Shown in pieces: positions 26,418 through 36,001 of a stretch of 64,000 nucleotides of DNA. The notes under the pieces are model-generated. The model was not told the DNA's origin. It worked only from the letters and a program-made list of their open reading frames with translations, and did not search any database. Source of the DNA: Pseudarthrobacter sp. fls2-241-R2A-127. GTDB lineage: Bacteria > Actinomycetota > Actinomycetes > Actinomycetales > Micrococcaceae. Numbering within the stretch: position 1 is the first letter of the stretch; each line of letters begins with the position of its first letter. The stretch is from contig NZ_JARVSF010000019.1 of the NCBI RefSeq assembly GCF_030209355.1, positions 62,001 to 126,000 on the forward strand, given 5' to 3'. The position numbers and the translations under genes are program-made.

Positions 26418-27587
26418 GTGGACCTGTTTGAATACCAGGCGCGCGATATGTTCGAGGCGCACGGTGTACCCGTGCTTGCCGGCATCGTGGCGTACACCCC
26501 AGAAGAAGCAAAGGCAGCTGCCGAGAAGATCGGCGGCGTTACCGTTGTCAAGGCGCAGGTCAAGGTAGGCGGCCGCGGTAAGGCCGGCGGCGTCAAGGTC
26601 GCAAAGTCCGCTGATGAGGCGTTTGAGCACGCCACAAACATCCTGGGCATGGACATCAAGGGCCACACCGTCAACAAGGTGATGATCGCCCAGGGTGCAG
26701 ACATCGCCGAGGAGTTCTACTTCTCCGTCCTGCTGGACCGCGCCAACCGCAACTACCTGGCCATGTGCTCGGTTGAAGGCGGCATGGAGATCGAGCAGCT
26801 CGCCGTCGAACGTCCCGATGCGCTGGCCAAGGTCGCCATCGATCCCGCCGTGGGCATCGACCAGGCCAAGGCCGACGAAATCGTCGCAGCCGCAGGCTTC
26901 GCCGAGGAACTGCGCGGCAAAGTCGCCGCCGTGATCCTCAAGCTCTGGGACGTCTTCAAGAAGGAAGACGCCACCCTGGTGGAGGTCAACCCCCTCGTCA
27001 AGACCGGCGCCGGCGACATCGTCGCCCTGGACGGCAAGGTCTCCCTCGACGAGAACGCCGACTTCCGGCACGCCAAGCACGCGCAGCTCGAGGACAAGGA
27101 CGCTGCAGATCCCCTGGAGGCCAAGGCAAAGGCGCAGGACCTCAACTACGTCAAGCTCGACGGCGAAGTAGGCATCATCGGCAACGGTGCAGGCCTGGTT
27201 ATGTCGACCCTCGACGTCGTGGCCTACGCCGGCGAAAACCACGGCAACGTCAAGCCCGCCAACTTCCTGGACATCGGCGGTGGAGCCTCGGCCGAGGTCA
27301 TGGCCGCCGGCCTGGACGTCATCCTGGGCGACGAGCAGGTCAAGTCCGTGTTCGTCAACGTCTTCGGCGGCATCACCGCCTGCGACGCCGTCGCCAAGGG
27401 CATCGTCGGCGCACTGGCCGAGCTGGGCCACGCTGCCAACAAGCCGCTGGTAGTCCGCCTCGACGGCAACAATGTCGAAGAAGGCCGCCGCATCCTCAAC
27501 GAGGCCAACCACCCGCTGGTTACGCTGGCCGCCACCATGGACGAGGGCGCCGACAAGGCCGCCGAGCTCGCCAACGCAGCGAAGTAA
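26418..27587 (+). CDS. sucC: Succinyl-CoA synthetase (ADP-forming), beta subunit
   Basis: A 389-residue ATP-grasp beta subunit that binds nucleotide and succinate; with SucD it converts succinyl-CoA to succinate with substrate-level phosphorylation in the TCA cycle. Diagnostic blocks: [56 protein letters not shown], and [17 protein letters not shown] with [11 protein letters not shown]. The start is GTG 26418 after AGAAGGA. The 223-bp upstream gap includes a possible 37-codon leader frame. The next gene, sucD, is 11 bp downstream. Confidence 0.97.
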   Translation: MDLFEYQARDMFEAHGVPVLAGIVAYTPEEAKAAAEKIGGVTVVKAQVKVGGRGKAGGVKVAKSADEAFEHATNILGMDIKGHTVNKVMIAQGADIAEEFYFSVLLDRANRNYLAMCSVEGGMEIEQLAVERPDALAKVAIDPAVGIDQAKADEIVAAAGFAEELRGKVAAVILKLWDVFKKEDATLVEVNPLVKTGAGDIVALDGKVSLDENADFRHAKHAQLEDKDAADPLEAKAKAQDLNYVKLDGEVGIIGNGAGLVMSTLDVVAYAGENHGNVKPANFLDIGGGASAEVMAAGLDVILGDEQVKSVFVNVFGGITACDAVAKGIVGALAELGHAANKPLVVRLDGNNVEEGRRILNEANHPLVTLAATMDEGADKAAELANAAK

Positions 27588-27598
27588 AGGGACGCACC

Positions 27599-28501
27599 AT
27601 GTCTATCTATCTGAACAAAGACTCCAAGGTCATCGTCCAGGGCATCACCGGCGGCGAAGGCACCAAGCACACCGCCCTGATGCTCAAGGCCGGCACCAAC
27701 ATTGTTGGCGGTGTCAACGCCCGGAAGGCCGGCACCACGGTCCTGCACGGCGAGAAGGAAATCAACGTCTACGGCACCGTCAAGGAAGCCATGGCTGAAA
27801 CCGGCGCCGACGTCTCCATCGTCTTCGTTCCGCCGGCGTTCACCAAGAACGCCGTCGTCGAAGCCATTGAGGCCGGCATCGGCCTGGTCGTGGTCATCAC
27901 CGAAGGTGTCCCCGTGCAGGACTCCGCCGAATTCTGGGCCCTCGCCCAGTCGACCGTGGACGCTGACGGCAACCAGGTCACCCGCATCATCGGCCCGAAC
28001 TGCCCCGGCATCATCACCCCCGGCGAAGCACTGGTGGGCATCACCCCCGCCAACATCACCGGCAAGGGCCCCATCGGCCTGGTTTCCAAGTCGGGCACCC
28101 TGACCTACCAGATGATGTACGAACTGCGCGATCTGGGCTTCTCCACCGCCATCGGCATCGGCGGTGACCCCATCATCGGTACCACCCACATCGACGCCCT
28201 GGCTGCGTTCGAGGCTGACCCCGAGACCAAGGCCATCGTGATGATCGGCGAAATCGGCGGCGACGCCGAAGAGCGCGCAGCCGACTTCATCAAGGCCAAC
28301 GTCACCAAGCCGGTTGTCGGCTACGTGGCCGGCTTCACCGCCCCCGAAGGCAAGACCATGGGCCACGCAGGCGCCATCGTCTCCGGCTCTGCCGGTACCG
28401 CCCAGGCCAAGAAGGAAGCCCTCGAGGCCGCCGGCGTGAAGGTCGGCAAGACGCCGTCCGAGACCGCCAAGCTGCTCCGCGAGGTGTTCGCAGCCCTCTA
28501 A
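27599..28501 (+). CDS. sucD: Succinyl-CoA synthetase (ADP-forming), alpha subunit
   Basis: A 300-residue alpha subunit carrying the CoA-binding Rossmann domain ([19 protein letters not shown]) and the phosphohistidine loop [20 protein letters not shown], where the His is transiently phosphorylated. [17 protein letters not shown] and [12 protein letters not shown] are further family blocks. ATG 27599 follows AAAGGGACG. It is co-transcribed with sucC, and a strong terminator follows. Confidence 0.97.
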   Translation: MSIYLNKDSKVIVQGITGGEGTKHTALMLKAGTNIVGGVNARKAGTTVLHGEKEINVYGTVKEAMAETGADVSIVFVPPAFTKNAVVEAIEAGIGLVVVITEGVPVQDSAEFWALAQSTVDADGNQVTRIIGPNCPGIITPGEALVGITPANITGKGPIGLVSKSGTLTYQMMYELRDLGFSTAIGIGGDPIIGTTHIDALAAFEADPETKAIVMIGEIGGDAEERAADFIKANVTKPVVGYVAGFTAPEGKTMGHAGAIVSGSAGTAQAKKEALEAAGVKVGKTPSETAKLLREVFAAL

Positions 28502-28514
28502 GGGTTCTGCACTC

Positions 28515-28583
28515 AACGCGGGGCCACCCCCGGTCCGTTTCCCGCCATGGGACGGGCCTGCGGGTGGCCCCGCGTTCGTTTTT
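28515..28583 (+). terminator. Strong intrinsic terminator after sucCD
   Basis: AACGCGGGGCCACCC (28515-28529) pairs perfectly with GGGTGGCCCCGCGTT (28562-28576) and is followed by CGTTTTT. Confidence 0.9.
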
Positions 28584-28685
28584 AACGAATGGCGACGACG
28601 GCGGGCGCGGCCTGCCCCAACAGGGTCGAGTAGTGTTGGAAGCGGAGTATCGGGCGCCGTGGGGCGCGCAGGCAGGGGATCAACG

Positions 28686-29417
28686 ATGGCAGAGAAGCGA
28701 CCTACCCTGGTCGACGCCGTCGTGGACAAGGTCCTTGAGCACATCATCAGCGGGCAGATCAAGGCCGACGACGCCCTGCCGCCCGAGGCTGACATCGCCA
28801 AGGAATCGGGTGTCAGCAGGCTGACGGCACGGGAAGCCATGAAAGTGCTGAAAGCGCAGGACGTTGTCTACGTCAGGCGCGGCCTGGGCACCTTCGTCAA
28901 TCCGCCCGAGCGCTGGACCGGACTGGATGCCATCATGCGCGCAGCATCCAGGGGAGTGGCCTCGGACCAGGTGGCACTGCGACTCCTGGAAGTGCGCCGT
29001 ATGGTGGAGACCGGGGCAGCCGAACTCGCCGCCTCCCGCCACCGCCCGGGTGACCTCGCTGCCCTGCGGGACAGCGTGGAGAAGATGGAAGCCGCGCATC
29101 TTTCCGGGGACGTCGATGCCCTGACCGTGGCCGACATCGCCTTCCACGACACCGTCCTGCGCGCGTCCGGCAATCCGTTCGTCCCCGCCCTCCTGGGCCA
29201 GCTCTCTACTTTGCTGTTTGCGATGCGCCGGGAAACCTCTGCCTTCCCGGATGTCCAACGGCACGCCATCCACCACCACAAGATGGTCCTCGCAGCCATC
29301 GCCGCGGGCGATCCTGCCACGGCGCGCTCCACGATGGACGCGCACATCACGCAGACCTTCGAGGACTACGAGCAGTACCTCGCCATGGCCAGCCGCAGCG
29401 GCACCACTGCCGGCTGA
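28686..29417 (+). CDS. GntR family regulator, FadR/FCD subfamily
   Basis: A 243-residue regulator: N-terminal winged HTH (VVDKVLEHIISGQIKADDAL, SRLTAREAMKVLKAQDVVYV) and an all-helical FCD ligand domain with the expected metal-binding pattern (Asp in DIAFHDTVL, His in HAIHHHKMV, a late His in MDAHITQTF). FCD regulators usually bind small organic acids or sugar acids. It lies just upstream of an MFS-SDR operon with a palindromic operator in the promoter, so it is the likely repressor of that operon. ATG 28686 was taken over an earlier GTG because the HTH starts immediately after it. Confidence 0.88.
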   Translation: MAEKRPTLVDAVVDKVLEHIISGQIKADDALPPEADIAKESGVSRLTAREAMKVLKAQDVVYVRRGLGTFVNPPERWTGLDAIMRAASRGVASDQVALRLLEVRRMVETGAAELAASRHRPGDLAALRDSVEKMEAAHLSGDVDALTVADIAFHDTVLRASGNPFVPALLGQLSTLLFAMRRETSAFPDVQRHAIHHHKMVLAAIAAGDPATARSTMDAHITQTFEDYEQYLAMASRSGTTAG

Positions 29418-29492
29418 GGGTATTACCGTGCCCCTGTGTACGGGCGCATCCGCCCGGCGGTCCCGGGCCCAATTTGCAGGACGCGGACTGTG

Positions 29493-29547
29493 TTGACGCC
29501 CACATGCACCTGTGACTAGACTCGCAGTCAGACATCAGACATCTGAT
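29493..29547 (+). promoter_or_regulatory. Promoter and FCD-type operator of the MFS-SDR operon
   Basis: TTGACG (29493-29498), an 18-bp spacer and TAGACT (29517-29522) make a good promoter. Just downstream of the expected start point lies the 14-bp palindrome ATCAGA-CA-TCTGAT (29534-29547), preceded by a second CAGACATC copy, a position typical of repression by a GntR/FCD protein. Confidence 0.7.
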
Positions 29548-29638
29548 ATCACCCCCCAAAAAAGCCGCAGGCCAAAGGAGTCTCCATGCGCGCGCATTCC
29601 CCCTTTGAGGGCCCTCACACATTCACCGGAGGCCTGAA

Positions 29639-31006
29639 ATGACCACCCGTGCCACTGCCCCCGCACTCGGCCAGCTGGGCGAGACCACCCTCCGCAAGGT
29701 CCGCCGCCGGCTGATGCCCCTGATTGTCCTCCTCTATTTCGTCGCCTACCTTGACCGGAACAACGTTGGTTTCGCCAAACTCGGCATGCAGGGGGACATC
29801 GGCCTGACCGAGGCCGCCTATGGCCTGGGCGCAGGTATCTTCTTCCTGGGCTATGCGTTGCTGGAGATTCCCAGCAACGGCGGCATGTACCGGTATGGTG
29901 CCCGCAAATGGATCGCCAGAATCCTCATCACCTGGGGCATCTTCGCCACTGCCATGTTCCTGGTGAACGGTGAAACCACGTTCTACGTCATCCGCTTCCT
30001 CCTTGGCGCCGCAGAAGCCGGCTTCTTCCCGGCGATCCTCTTCTACCTGACGCTCTGGTTCCCGGCAGCGCAGCGCGTGACGGTGCTGGGCATCTTCATC
30101 CTGGCCCAGCCCATCTCCAACGCCCTGGGCGCCCCGGTGTCCGGCATGCTCCTGAACCTCGAAGGCGTCGCCGGCCTGCACGGCTGGCAGTGGCTCTATA
30201 TCCTCGAAGGCATTCCGGCCATCATCCTGGGCATCATCACGCCCTTCGTCATGACGGACCGCCCGGAACACGCCAAGTGGCTCAAGCCGGAGGAGCGCGA
30301 ATGGCTCTCCTCCACCATGGCTGCGGAGCTGGCGGACAAGCAGAAGGCGGGCAACCACAACTTCCTTGCCGGCTTGAAGGACCCCCGCACCATCGCCTAT
30401 TCGGCGCTGTACTTCGGCCTGGTCTGCGGCATCTATGGACTTGGCCTGTGGCTGCCCACCATCGTCAAGGCGCTTGGCAAGTTCGACTCCACCCAGGTGG
30501 GATTCATCGTCTTCATCCCGTACGCCATCGCCGCCGTGTTCGTCTACTTCTGGAGCAAGCGCTCCGACCGGACCGGCAACCGCGTCTGGCATGCCAGCAT
30601 GAGCATGGTGCTGGCCGCCGTCGGCCTCCTGGGCGCCGGCTTCCTGCTCCCCGTCAATGCCGTACTCGCCATGGTCTTCCTGACCCTCGCGGCCATGGGC
30701 ATCTACTCCGCGATTGCGCCCTTCCTGGCCATGCCGTCCGCCGCCCTCACCGGCGCCGCAGCAGCAGCCGGACTGGCCATGGTCAACTCGCTCGGCAACC
30801 TGGGCGGCTTCGTGGCCCCCTATATCGTGGGCATCCTCAAGGACGCCACCGGAAGCAGCCAGACCGGCCTGGTCTTCCTGGCTGCCTGCCTCGCGGTGAC
30901 CGCCGTCGCCACATACCTCTACGCACGCAACCGGCCTGAAGGTGTCTCTTCTCTGCGCCCGCAGCCACCGTTCCTGCCGCTGAACACCACTAGGAAGCAG
31001 TCATGA
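29639..31006 (+). CDS. MFS transporter, anion:cation symporter (ACS) family
   Basis: A 455-residue permease with 12 predicted helices. ACS-family marks are YLDRNNVGFAKLGM after helix 1, GIFFLGYALLEIPSN, and RFLLGAAEAGFFPAILFYLTLWFP in the 4-5 region. Characterised relatives import glucarate, galactonate, phthalate, tartrate and other carboxylates by proton symport. It overlaps the SDR gene by ATGA. It is paralogous to the MFS gene at 37852, as is its SDR partner, so the island contains two carrier/dehydrogenase modules. Confidence 0.9.
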   Translation: MTTRATAPALGQLGETTLRKVRRRLMPLIVLLYFVAYLDRNNVGFAKLGMQGDIGLTEAAYGLGAGIFFLGYALLEIPSNGGMYRYGARKWIARILITWGIFATAMFLVNGETTFYVIRFLLGAAEAGFFPAILFYLTLWFPAAQRVTVLGIFILAQPISNALGAPVSGMLLNLEGVAGLHGWQWLYILEGIPAIILGIITPFVMTDRPEHAKWLKPEEREWLSSTMAAELADKQKAGNHNFLAGLKDPRTIAYSALYFGLVCGIYGLGLWLPTIVKALGKFDSTQVGFIVFIPYAIAAVFVYFWSKRSDRTGNRVWHASMSMVLAAVGLLGAGFLLPVNAVLAMVFLTLAAMGIYSAIAPFLAMPSAALTGAAAAAGLAMVNSLGNLGGFVAPYIVGILKDATGSSQTGLVFLAACLAVTAVATYLYARNRPEGVSSLRPQPPFLPLNTTRKQS

Positions 31007-31779
31007 CTACAGAGCACGCATTTCCAACCGAACGCACCGCGGTCCTGACCGGCGCGGCATCCGCCCGGGGCATCGGACGCGCCACCGCGGACCGGCTGGC
31101 CAGCCAGGGCTGGTCCATCGCCATCCTGGACATCAATGCCGAAGACGCCAAGGCGGCAGCGGCCGAGATCGGCTCCAGCCGGGCCGTCAAAGCAATCGGC
31201 GTGGGCGCTGACGTTTCGGACGAGGCGTCCGTGGACCGCGCGATCACCGAGATCGAGCAGTCGCTTCCGCCGATCGTCGGACTGGTGAACCTTGCCGGCA
31301 TCAGTTCCCCCACTCCCTTCATGGAAACCACCGTGGCGGAATGGGACAAGGTCTTCGCCATCAACATGCGCGGCACGTTCGTCGTGTCGCAGCGGGTCCT
31401 CAAGGGCATGATCGAGCGCGAACTGGGAAGGATTGTCAGCATCTCCTCCATTTCCGCCCAGCGCGGCGGCGGCACCTACTCCAAGGTGGCCTACAGTGCC
31501 TCCAAGGCCGGCATCCTCGGGTTCACCCGTGCCTTGGCCCGCGAAGTGGGTGAGCACAACATCACCGTTAATGCCATCGCCCCGGGCCCGATCGACACCG
31601 ACATCATGGGCGGAACGCTGACCGACGAGCGGAAAGCCCAAATGTCCGAGGGGATCATGATGGGCCGGGTGGGCACCCGCGAGGAAGTGGCGGCGCTGAT
31701 CGCGTTCCTGCTGGGCGAGGACGCCGGCTACATCACGGCAGCCACCTACGACATCAACGGCGGCCTGCAGGTCTCCTGA
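31003..31779 (+). CDS. SDR family NAD(P)-dependent oxidoreductase
   Basis: A 258-residue classical short-chain dehydrogenase: TGAASARGIGRATAD cofactor motif, NLAGI (NAG-like), the catalytic Ser in SISSISAQRGGG, Y-x3-K in YSASKAGILGF, then APGPIDTD. The Asp after strand 2 (ILDIN) favours NAD. It shows extensive similarity to the SDR at 36987, including the shared IDTDIMGGTL. Oxidation of a polyol, ketose precursor or sugar acid entering with the coupled ACS carrier is the likely job. Confidence 0.88.
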   Translation: MTTEHAFPTERTAVLTGAASARGIGRATADRLASQGWSIAILDINAEDAKAAAAEIGSSRAVKAIGVGADVSDEASVDRAITEIEQSLPPIVGLVNLAGISSPTPFMETTVAEWDKVFAINMRGTFVVSQRVLKGMIERELGRIVSISSISAQRGGGTYSKVAYSASKAGILGFTRALAREVGEHNITVNAIAPGPIDTDIMGGTLTDERKAQMSEGIMMGRVGTREEVAALIAFLLGEDAGYITAATYDINGGLQVS

Positions 31780-31807
31780 CGCCCCTGCTTTCCCGCCGCT
31801 CCTGGCG

Positions 31808-31845
31808 CACGGTGCCGTACGGCCCAGCGGTCGCACGGCACCGTG
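31808..31845 (+). repeat. Inverted repeat, candidate terminator of the MFS-SDR operon
   Basis: CACGGTGCCGT (31808-31818) and ACGGCACCGTG (31835-31845) are perfectly complementary over 11 bp with a 16-nt loop and no T-tract. Confidence 0.5.
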
Positions 31846-31900
31846 ACCAGGACATGTCATCCGCAACGTCCCGCCCCTGCAGCGGCTATAGGATTTCTAC

Positions 31901-32590
31901 ATGGCAACCAAGAACCAGGCCTCCGGTGGCGTGAGCAGGCAGGTCCTCGCCGACCACGTCTATGAGGCTCTGCTTGTTGCCCTGATGGACGGCAGGCTGG
32001 AGGCCGGCACTCCCGTCAGCATTGACGGGATGGCCAGGGAACTGGACGTCTCCCCGACGCCCGTCCGCGAGGCCCTGGCCCGGCTGGAAGCCACCGGGAT
32101 GGTCCGGAGGATGGCCCTGCGCGGCTACCGGGTGGCACCGCTGTTCACCCCTGACGAGTTGGCCGACCTGATGGACGCGCGGCTGGTCATCGAACCAGCC
32201 AACGCCTTCATGGCCTGCAAGCACGCAGGCCAGGAACTGACCGGGCAGCTGGAGCAGGCCATCGAGGACCTGAAGGCCGCCCCGCGGGGTCCGTCCTTCG
32301 CCGAGTTCCGCGCCTATTGGGAAGCCGATGAACGGTTTCACCGCCTCATCGCTGAATCAGCCGCGAACCAATTCCTGCTGTCCGCCTACAACGCACTGGG
32401 CGGACAGGTCCAGCGTTTCCGTTTCTTCGGCGGACTTGGCGTGACCGACGCCGATTTCGCCATCGCGGAACACACCGAGATCCTGAAGGCCTTCGAAGCC
32501 GGCGACCCCGAACTCGCCCGCCAAAAAATGATCGACCATATCGAAGGCGTCAAGCAGCGCTCGCAGCACGACAGCGAAGTGCGCAGCTAG
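31901..32590 (+). CDS. GntR family regulator, FCD subfamily (second in the island)
   Basis: A 229-residue regulator with an N-terminal winged HTH (VLADHVYEALLVALMDGRLE, VSPTPVREALARLEATGMV) and an FCD effector domain (DARLVIEPANAFMA, DERFHRLIAESAANQFLL, EHTEILKAFEAGD). ATG 31901 is 7 nt after CTATAGGA, so the mRNA may be leaderless. The same CTATAGGA appears in the promoter of the large downstream operon as the palindrome TCCTATAGGA, suggesting that this protein controls both itself and that operon. Confidence 0.88.
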   Translation: MATKNQASGGVSRQVLADHVYEALLVALMDGRLEAGTPVSIDGMARELDVSPTPVREALARLEATGMVRRMALRGYRVAPLFTPDELADLMDARLVIEPANAFMACKHAGQELTGQLEQAIEDLKAAPRGPSFAEFRAYWEADERFHRLIAESAANQFLLSAYNALGGQVQRFRFFGGLGVTDADFAIAEHTEILKAFEAGDPELARQKMIDHIEGVKQRSQHDSEVRS

Positions 32591-32669
32591 CAGCACCATG
32601 CCAAGGCCCAGCCGGCCCTGGCCCTCGCTTTCCGTTCCTTCCCGCATCCGGGAGATTATCCTCAACCCC

Positions 32670-32705
32670 TTGACAGGGGTCACAAGTACCGTAGATCCTA
32701 TAGGA
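32670..32705 (+). promoter_or_regulatory. Promoter and CTATAG operator of the erythrulose-type operon
   Basis: TTGACA (32670-32675), a 16-bp spacer and TAGATC (32692-32697). Overlapping the -10 is the perfect 10-bp palindrome TCCTATAGGA (32696-32705), which shares CTATAGGA with the start region of the GntR gene at 31886-31893. Confidence 0.65.
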
Positions 32706-32731
32706 AATGCGATTCCCGATCTGGAGTGACA

Positions 32732-33730
32732 ATGCCGTACACCGCTGAAAACTGGCCCATCGCCGCCGCCCTGCTGCAGTTCCCCGGAACGAGGCCGGAC
32801 GGAACCACCGCCCAGGACGCCCCCGCCAGCGACTGGCAGAAGGTCTTCGAGGAGGTGGCCGATGCCGGTTTCACCAACGCCGACCTCACAGACAGCTGGG
32901 TCCGCCCCGGCGATCTTTCCAGCGCACGCCTGGACGAACTGAAGGCTGCCGCCACCGCTGCCGGCCTGGGCCTGCCCTCCATCTCCGCCATCCGCCGCAG
33001 CGTGATCGAAGAGGCCAACTGGGAAGACAACCTCGCCTACACCCACCGCACCCTGGAGGCCGCCGCCCAGCTCGGCTGCGAAGTCGTCTCCATCGGACTG
33101 CACCAGGCCATCACCCCGGAACAGCAGAAGCAGCTGTGGTTCTGGACGGTGGAGGGCCACAAGGACCCGGTGGGGGACAAGGACGCGTGGAACAACGCCG
33201 TCACCCGCATCCGGGAAGTCGGCAAGCACGCCGCCGAACTGGGCCTCTTGGTGTCCCTGGAAATGTATGAAGACACGTTCCTGGGCACCGGCGATTCTTC
33301 CGTCCAGCTGGTCCAGGACATCGACCTGCCCAACGTTGGGCTGAATCCGGACCTGGGAAACCTGATCCGCCTGCACCGTCCCATCGAGGACTGGCGCGAA
33401 CTGGTGCACAAGACCTTGCCGTACTCCAACTACTGGCACGTCAAGAACTACATCCGCGATGAGGACCAGGCACGGAACCAGTACGTTGCCATGCCGGCCC
33501 CCATGGAATCAGGCCTGATCAGCTACCGCGAGGCCTTCCAGTTCGCCATTTCCGTCGGCTTCCAGGGCGTCATCTGCACGGAGCACTACGGTGGCGACGG
33601 ACTGAGCGTCACCGCCGCCAACCAGGACTACCTGCGCCGCCAGGTCCTGCCCAAGCGCGACGGCTACGCCCTGGGCACCAGCCTGGTGGCCCAGGGCCGG
33701 CAGGCGCCGGCAGCAGTTCCCGCTCATTGA
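32732..33730 (+). CDS. Sugar phosphate isomerase/epimerase-like TIM-barrel protein (EryC/OiaC-like)
   Basis: A 332-residue member of the xylose-isomerase-like TIM-barrel superfamily. Likely metal ligands are in LVSLEMYEDTF (Glu), VGLNPDLGNLI (Asp), YWHVKNYI (His) and VICTEHYGG (Glu/His). It begins the operon holding an erythrulose-type kinase and two tetrose-phosphate isomerases, so an epimerase/isomerase resembling EryC of erythritol catabolism, or a decarboxylase acting on a 3-oxo sugar acid as reported for 3-oxo-isoapionate, are both possible. ATG 32732 is preferred to GTG 32726 because the latter overlaps the GGAG ribosome site. Confidence 0.8.
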   Translation: MPYTAENWPIAAALLQFPGTRPDGTTAQDAPASDWQKVFEEVADAGFTNADLTDSWVRPGDLSSARLDELKAAATAAGLGLPSISAIRRSVIEEANWEDNLAYTHRTLEAAAQLGCEVVSIGLHQAITPEQQKQLWFWTVEGHKDPVGDKDAWNNAVTRIREVGKHAAELGLLVSLEMYEDTFLGTGDSSVQLVQDIDLPNVGLNPDLGNLIRLHRPIEDWRELVHKTLPYSNYWHVKNYIRDEDQARNQYVAMPAPMESGLISYREAFQFAISVGFQGVICTEHYGGDGLSVTAANQDYLRRQVLPKRDGYALGTSLVAQGRQAPAAVPAH

Positions 33731-33772
33731 CCGTCAGCATCCCCATCAAGAACACCGGTTCAACGAGGAATC

Positions 33773-35494
33773 ATGACAAAGATATTTGACGATCCAGCGC
33801 AGTTCGCAGACGACGCCCTCGACGGCTTCGTGGCCGCCAACCGCCAGTATGTTGCGCGCGTTGACGGCGGCGTTGTCCGCTCCACCGAATCGCCCGCCGG
33901 CCAGGTGGCCCTGGTCATCGGCGGCGGTTCCGGCCACTACCCGGCCTTCGCAGGCCTGGTGGGTGCAGGGCTCGCTTCCGGGAGCGCCTGCGGCAATATG
34001 TTCGCTTCCCCCTCCGCCGGCCAGGTGTACCGCGTGGCCAAGGCATCCCAGGCCGGCGGGGGAGTCCTGCTCAGCTACGGCAACTATGCCGGCGACGTCC
34101 TCCACTTTGGCCAGGCCCAGGACAAGCTGAACGCCGAAGGCATCGAAACCCGCACGGTGCTGGTCACCGATGACATCGCCAGCGCTCCGCTGGCGGAAAT
34201 CGGCAAACGCCGAGGCATCGCCGGCGATCTCACGGTCTTCAAAGTGGCCGGCGCGGCAGCCGAGGCCGGCCTGGACCTGGACCAGGTGGAGCGGCTCGCC
34301 ATCAAGGCCAACCACCACACCCGCTCGCTCGGCGTGGCCTTTGCCGGCTGCACCCTGCCCGGGGCAGCCGAACCGCTGTTCACGGTCCCTGGCGGCACGA
34401 TGTCGGTAGGGCTCGGCATCCACGGCGAACCGGGGATCTCCGAGCAGCCCCTTCCTACCGCGAGCGAGCTGGCGAAGCTCCTGGTGGAGGGCCTGCTGAA
34501 GGACAAGCCGGAAGAGGCAGGCACCCGCGTGGTGCCCATCCTCAACGGCCTCGGCACGGTCAAATACGACGAACTGTTCCTGCTGTTCGGCAGGATCGAG
34601 GCCCTGCTGACCGGGGCCGGACTGGAAATCGTGGAACCCGAGTGCGGCGAACTGGTGACCAGCCTGGACATGTCCGGACTGTCCCTGACGCTGTTTTGGC
34701 TGGACGATGAGCTGGAAGAGTTCTGGTCCGCCCCGGCTGACACGCCGGCTTTCCGCAAAGGCAACCTGGCCCCACGCAAGGCACGGTCCGTGGCGTCCAT
34801 GGCCGAGGCCGGAACGGCACCTGCGCTGGACGCCACCGCCGCTTCGACTGCCCTGGCCGCCACCGCCGTGGACGCCCTGAAAGAGACGCGCGCCGTCGTC
34901 GTCGAACACGAAGAAGCGCTCGGCAAGCTCGATGCCATCGCCGGGGACGGCGACCACGGCATCGGCATGCGCAGGGGCGTGGACGCCGCCGTTGCTGCCG
35001 CTGAAAAGTCCCACGCAGCCGGTGCCGGCCTGGAGGAACTCCTCGCGGCGGCGGGGGAGCAGTGGGCCGAACGTGCCGGCGGGACCTCCGGCGCCCTCTG
35101 GGGCGCGGGCGTCACCGCCGTCGGCAGGACCCTGGGCAGCAAGGATTCCTACACGGCGGCAGACGCCGCGGCGGCCGTCAACGCCCTTCGCGACGCCATC
35201 ATCACCCTGGGCAAGGCCGAAGCCGGAGACAAGACCATGGTGGACGCGCTGCTCCCGTTCGCTGACACTTTCACCCGGGCAATTGACGACGGCGGGAGCC
35301 TGGCAACCAGCCTCCGGGCGGCGGCGGAGGCTGCGGCAAAGGCCGCTGACGCGACTGCAGGACTCAGCCCGAAGAAGGGGCGCGCCCGTCCTTTGGCAGA
35401 GAAGAGCCTGGGCCACCCGGATCCCGGCGCGGTGTCCTTCGGCCTCATCGCCCGCAGGCTGGCCGACTACGCCGCCACCATCGAAAGCCACTAA
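33773..35494 (+). CDS. Dihydroxyacetone kinase family protein, DhaK-DhaL fusion; likely erythrulose kinase
   Basis: A 573-residue ATP-dependent ketose kinase. The N-terminal DhaK domain has GGGSGHYPAFAGLVG and the histidine that binds the ketone covalently, H217 in GIHGEPGI. The C-terminal DhaL domain has the nucleotide/Mg site AGDGDHGIGMRRG (D392, D394). Single-chain DhaK-DhaL kinases can use dihydroxyacetone, but the mycobacterial relatives LerK and DerK phosphorylate L- or D-erythrulose. The immediate neighbours (RpiB-like, TIM-like) fit tetrulose phosphates better than DHA. The start ATG follows AACGAGGAATC. Confidence 0.85.
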   Translation: MTKIFDDPAQFADDALDGFVAANRQYVARVDGGVVRSTESPAGQVALVIGGGSGHYPAFAGLVGAGLASGSACGNMFASPSAGQVYRVAKASQAGGGVLLSYGNYAGDVLHFGQAQDKLNAEGIETRTVLVTDDIASAPLAEIGKRRGIAGDLTVFKVAGAAAEAGLDLDQVERLAIKANHHTRSLGVAFAGCTLPGAAEPLFTVPGGTMSVGLGIHGEPGISEQPLPTASELAKLLVEGLLKDKPEEAGTRVVPILNGLGTVKYDELFLLFGRIEALLTGAGLEIVEPECGELVTSLDMSGLSLTLFWLDDELEEFWSAPADTPAFRKGNLAPRKARSVASMAEAGTAPALDATAASTALAATAVDALKETRAVVVEHEEALGKLDAIAGDGDHGIGMRRGVDAAVAAAEKSHAAGAGLEELLAAAGEQWAERAGGTSGALWGAGVTAVGRTLGSKDSYTAADAAAAVNALRDAIITLGKAEAGDKTMVDALLPFADTFTRAIDDGGSLATSLRAAAEAAAKAADATAGLSPKKGRARPLAEKSLGHPDPGAVSFGLIARRLADYAATIESH

Positions 35495-35506
35495 AGGAGA
35501 ACCCTC

Positions 35507-36001
35507 ATGACTGAGCAATCCCAGCCGGGCTGGCGCATCGTCGTCGGCAATGACGAAGCCGGCGTGGAATACAAGAACGCGCTGCGTGAACTGCTGGAGG
35601 CGGACCCCCGCGTTGCCTCGGTGGAGGACGTGGGAGTCGGCGCCGACGACTCCACCGCCTACCCCCACCTGGCAGTTGCCGCGGCCCGCAAGGTGGCCGC
35701 CGGCGAAGCGGACCGCGCCCTGCTGATCTGCGGAACCGGGCTGGGCGTCGCCATTTCAGCCAACAAGGTACCGGGGATCCGTGCCGTTACCGCGCACGAC
35801 AGTTACTCGGTGGAACGCTCGGTGCTGTCAAACAACGCACAGGTGCTGACCATGGGCCAGCGCGTCATCGGCCTGGAACTTGCCAAGAAACTGGTGGGCG
35901 AATGGCTCAACTACCACTTCGATGAAAACTCCGCATCCGCGGCCAAAGTAGACGCCATCTGCTCCTATGAGGGCGCGTCGGAAGGACTTGAAACCACATG
36001 A
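35507..36001 (+). CDS. RpiB/LacA/LacB-type sugar-phosphate isomerase; likely D-erythrulose-4-phosphate isomerase
   Basis: A 164-residue isomerase of the ribose-5-phosphate isomerase B fold. The active-site cysteine is C75 in [20 protein letters not shown], and [20 protein letters not shown] is the second active-site block. Instead of the usual housekeeping RpiB context it follows a DhaK-DhaL kinase, the order known for DerI/EryI enzymes that turn D-erythrulose 4-phosphate into D-erythrose 4-phosphate. It has a strong AAAGGAGA site and overlaps the next gene by ATGA. Confidence 0.85.
   Translation: MTEQSQPGWRIVVGNDEAGVEYKNALRELLEADPRVASVEDVGVGADDSTAYPHLAVAAARKVAAGEADRALLICGTGLGVAISANKVPGIRAVTAHDSYSVERSVLSNNAQVLTMGQRVIGLELAKKLVGEWLNYHFDENSASAAKVDAICSYEGASEGLETT

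Noticed and set aside
33746..35668. A 640-codon open frame on the minus strand opposite the DhaK-DhaL kinase
   Set aside because: The kinase on the plus strand has all catalytic motifs; the antisense translation is low-complexity Gly/Arg/Ala without recognisable domains.
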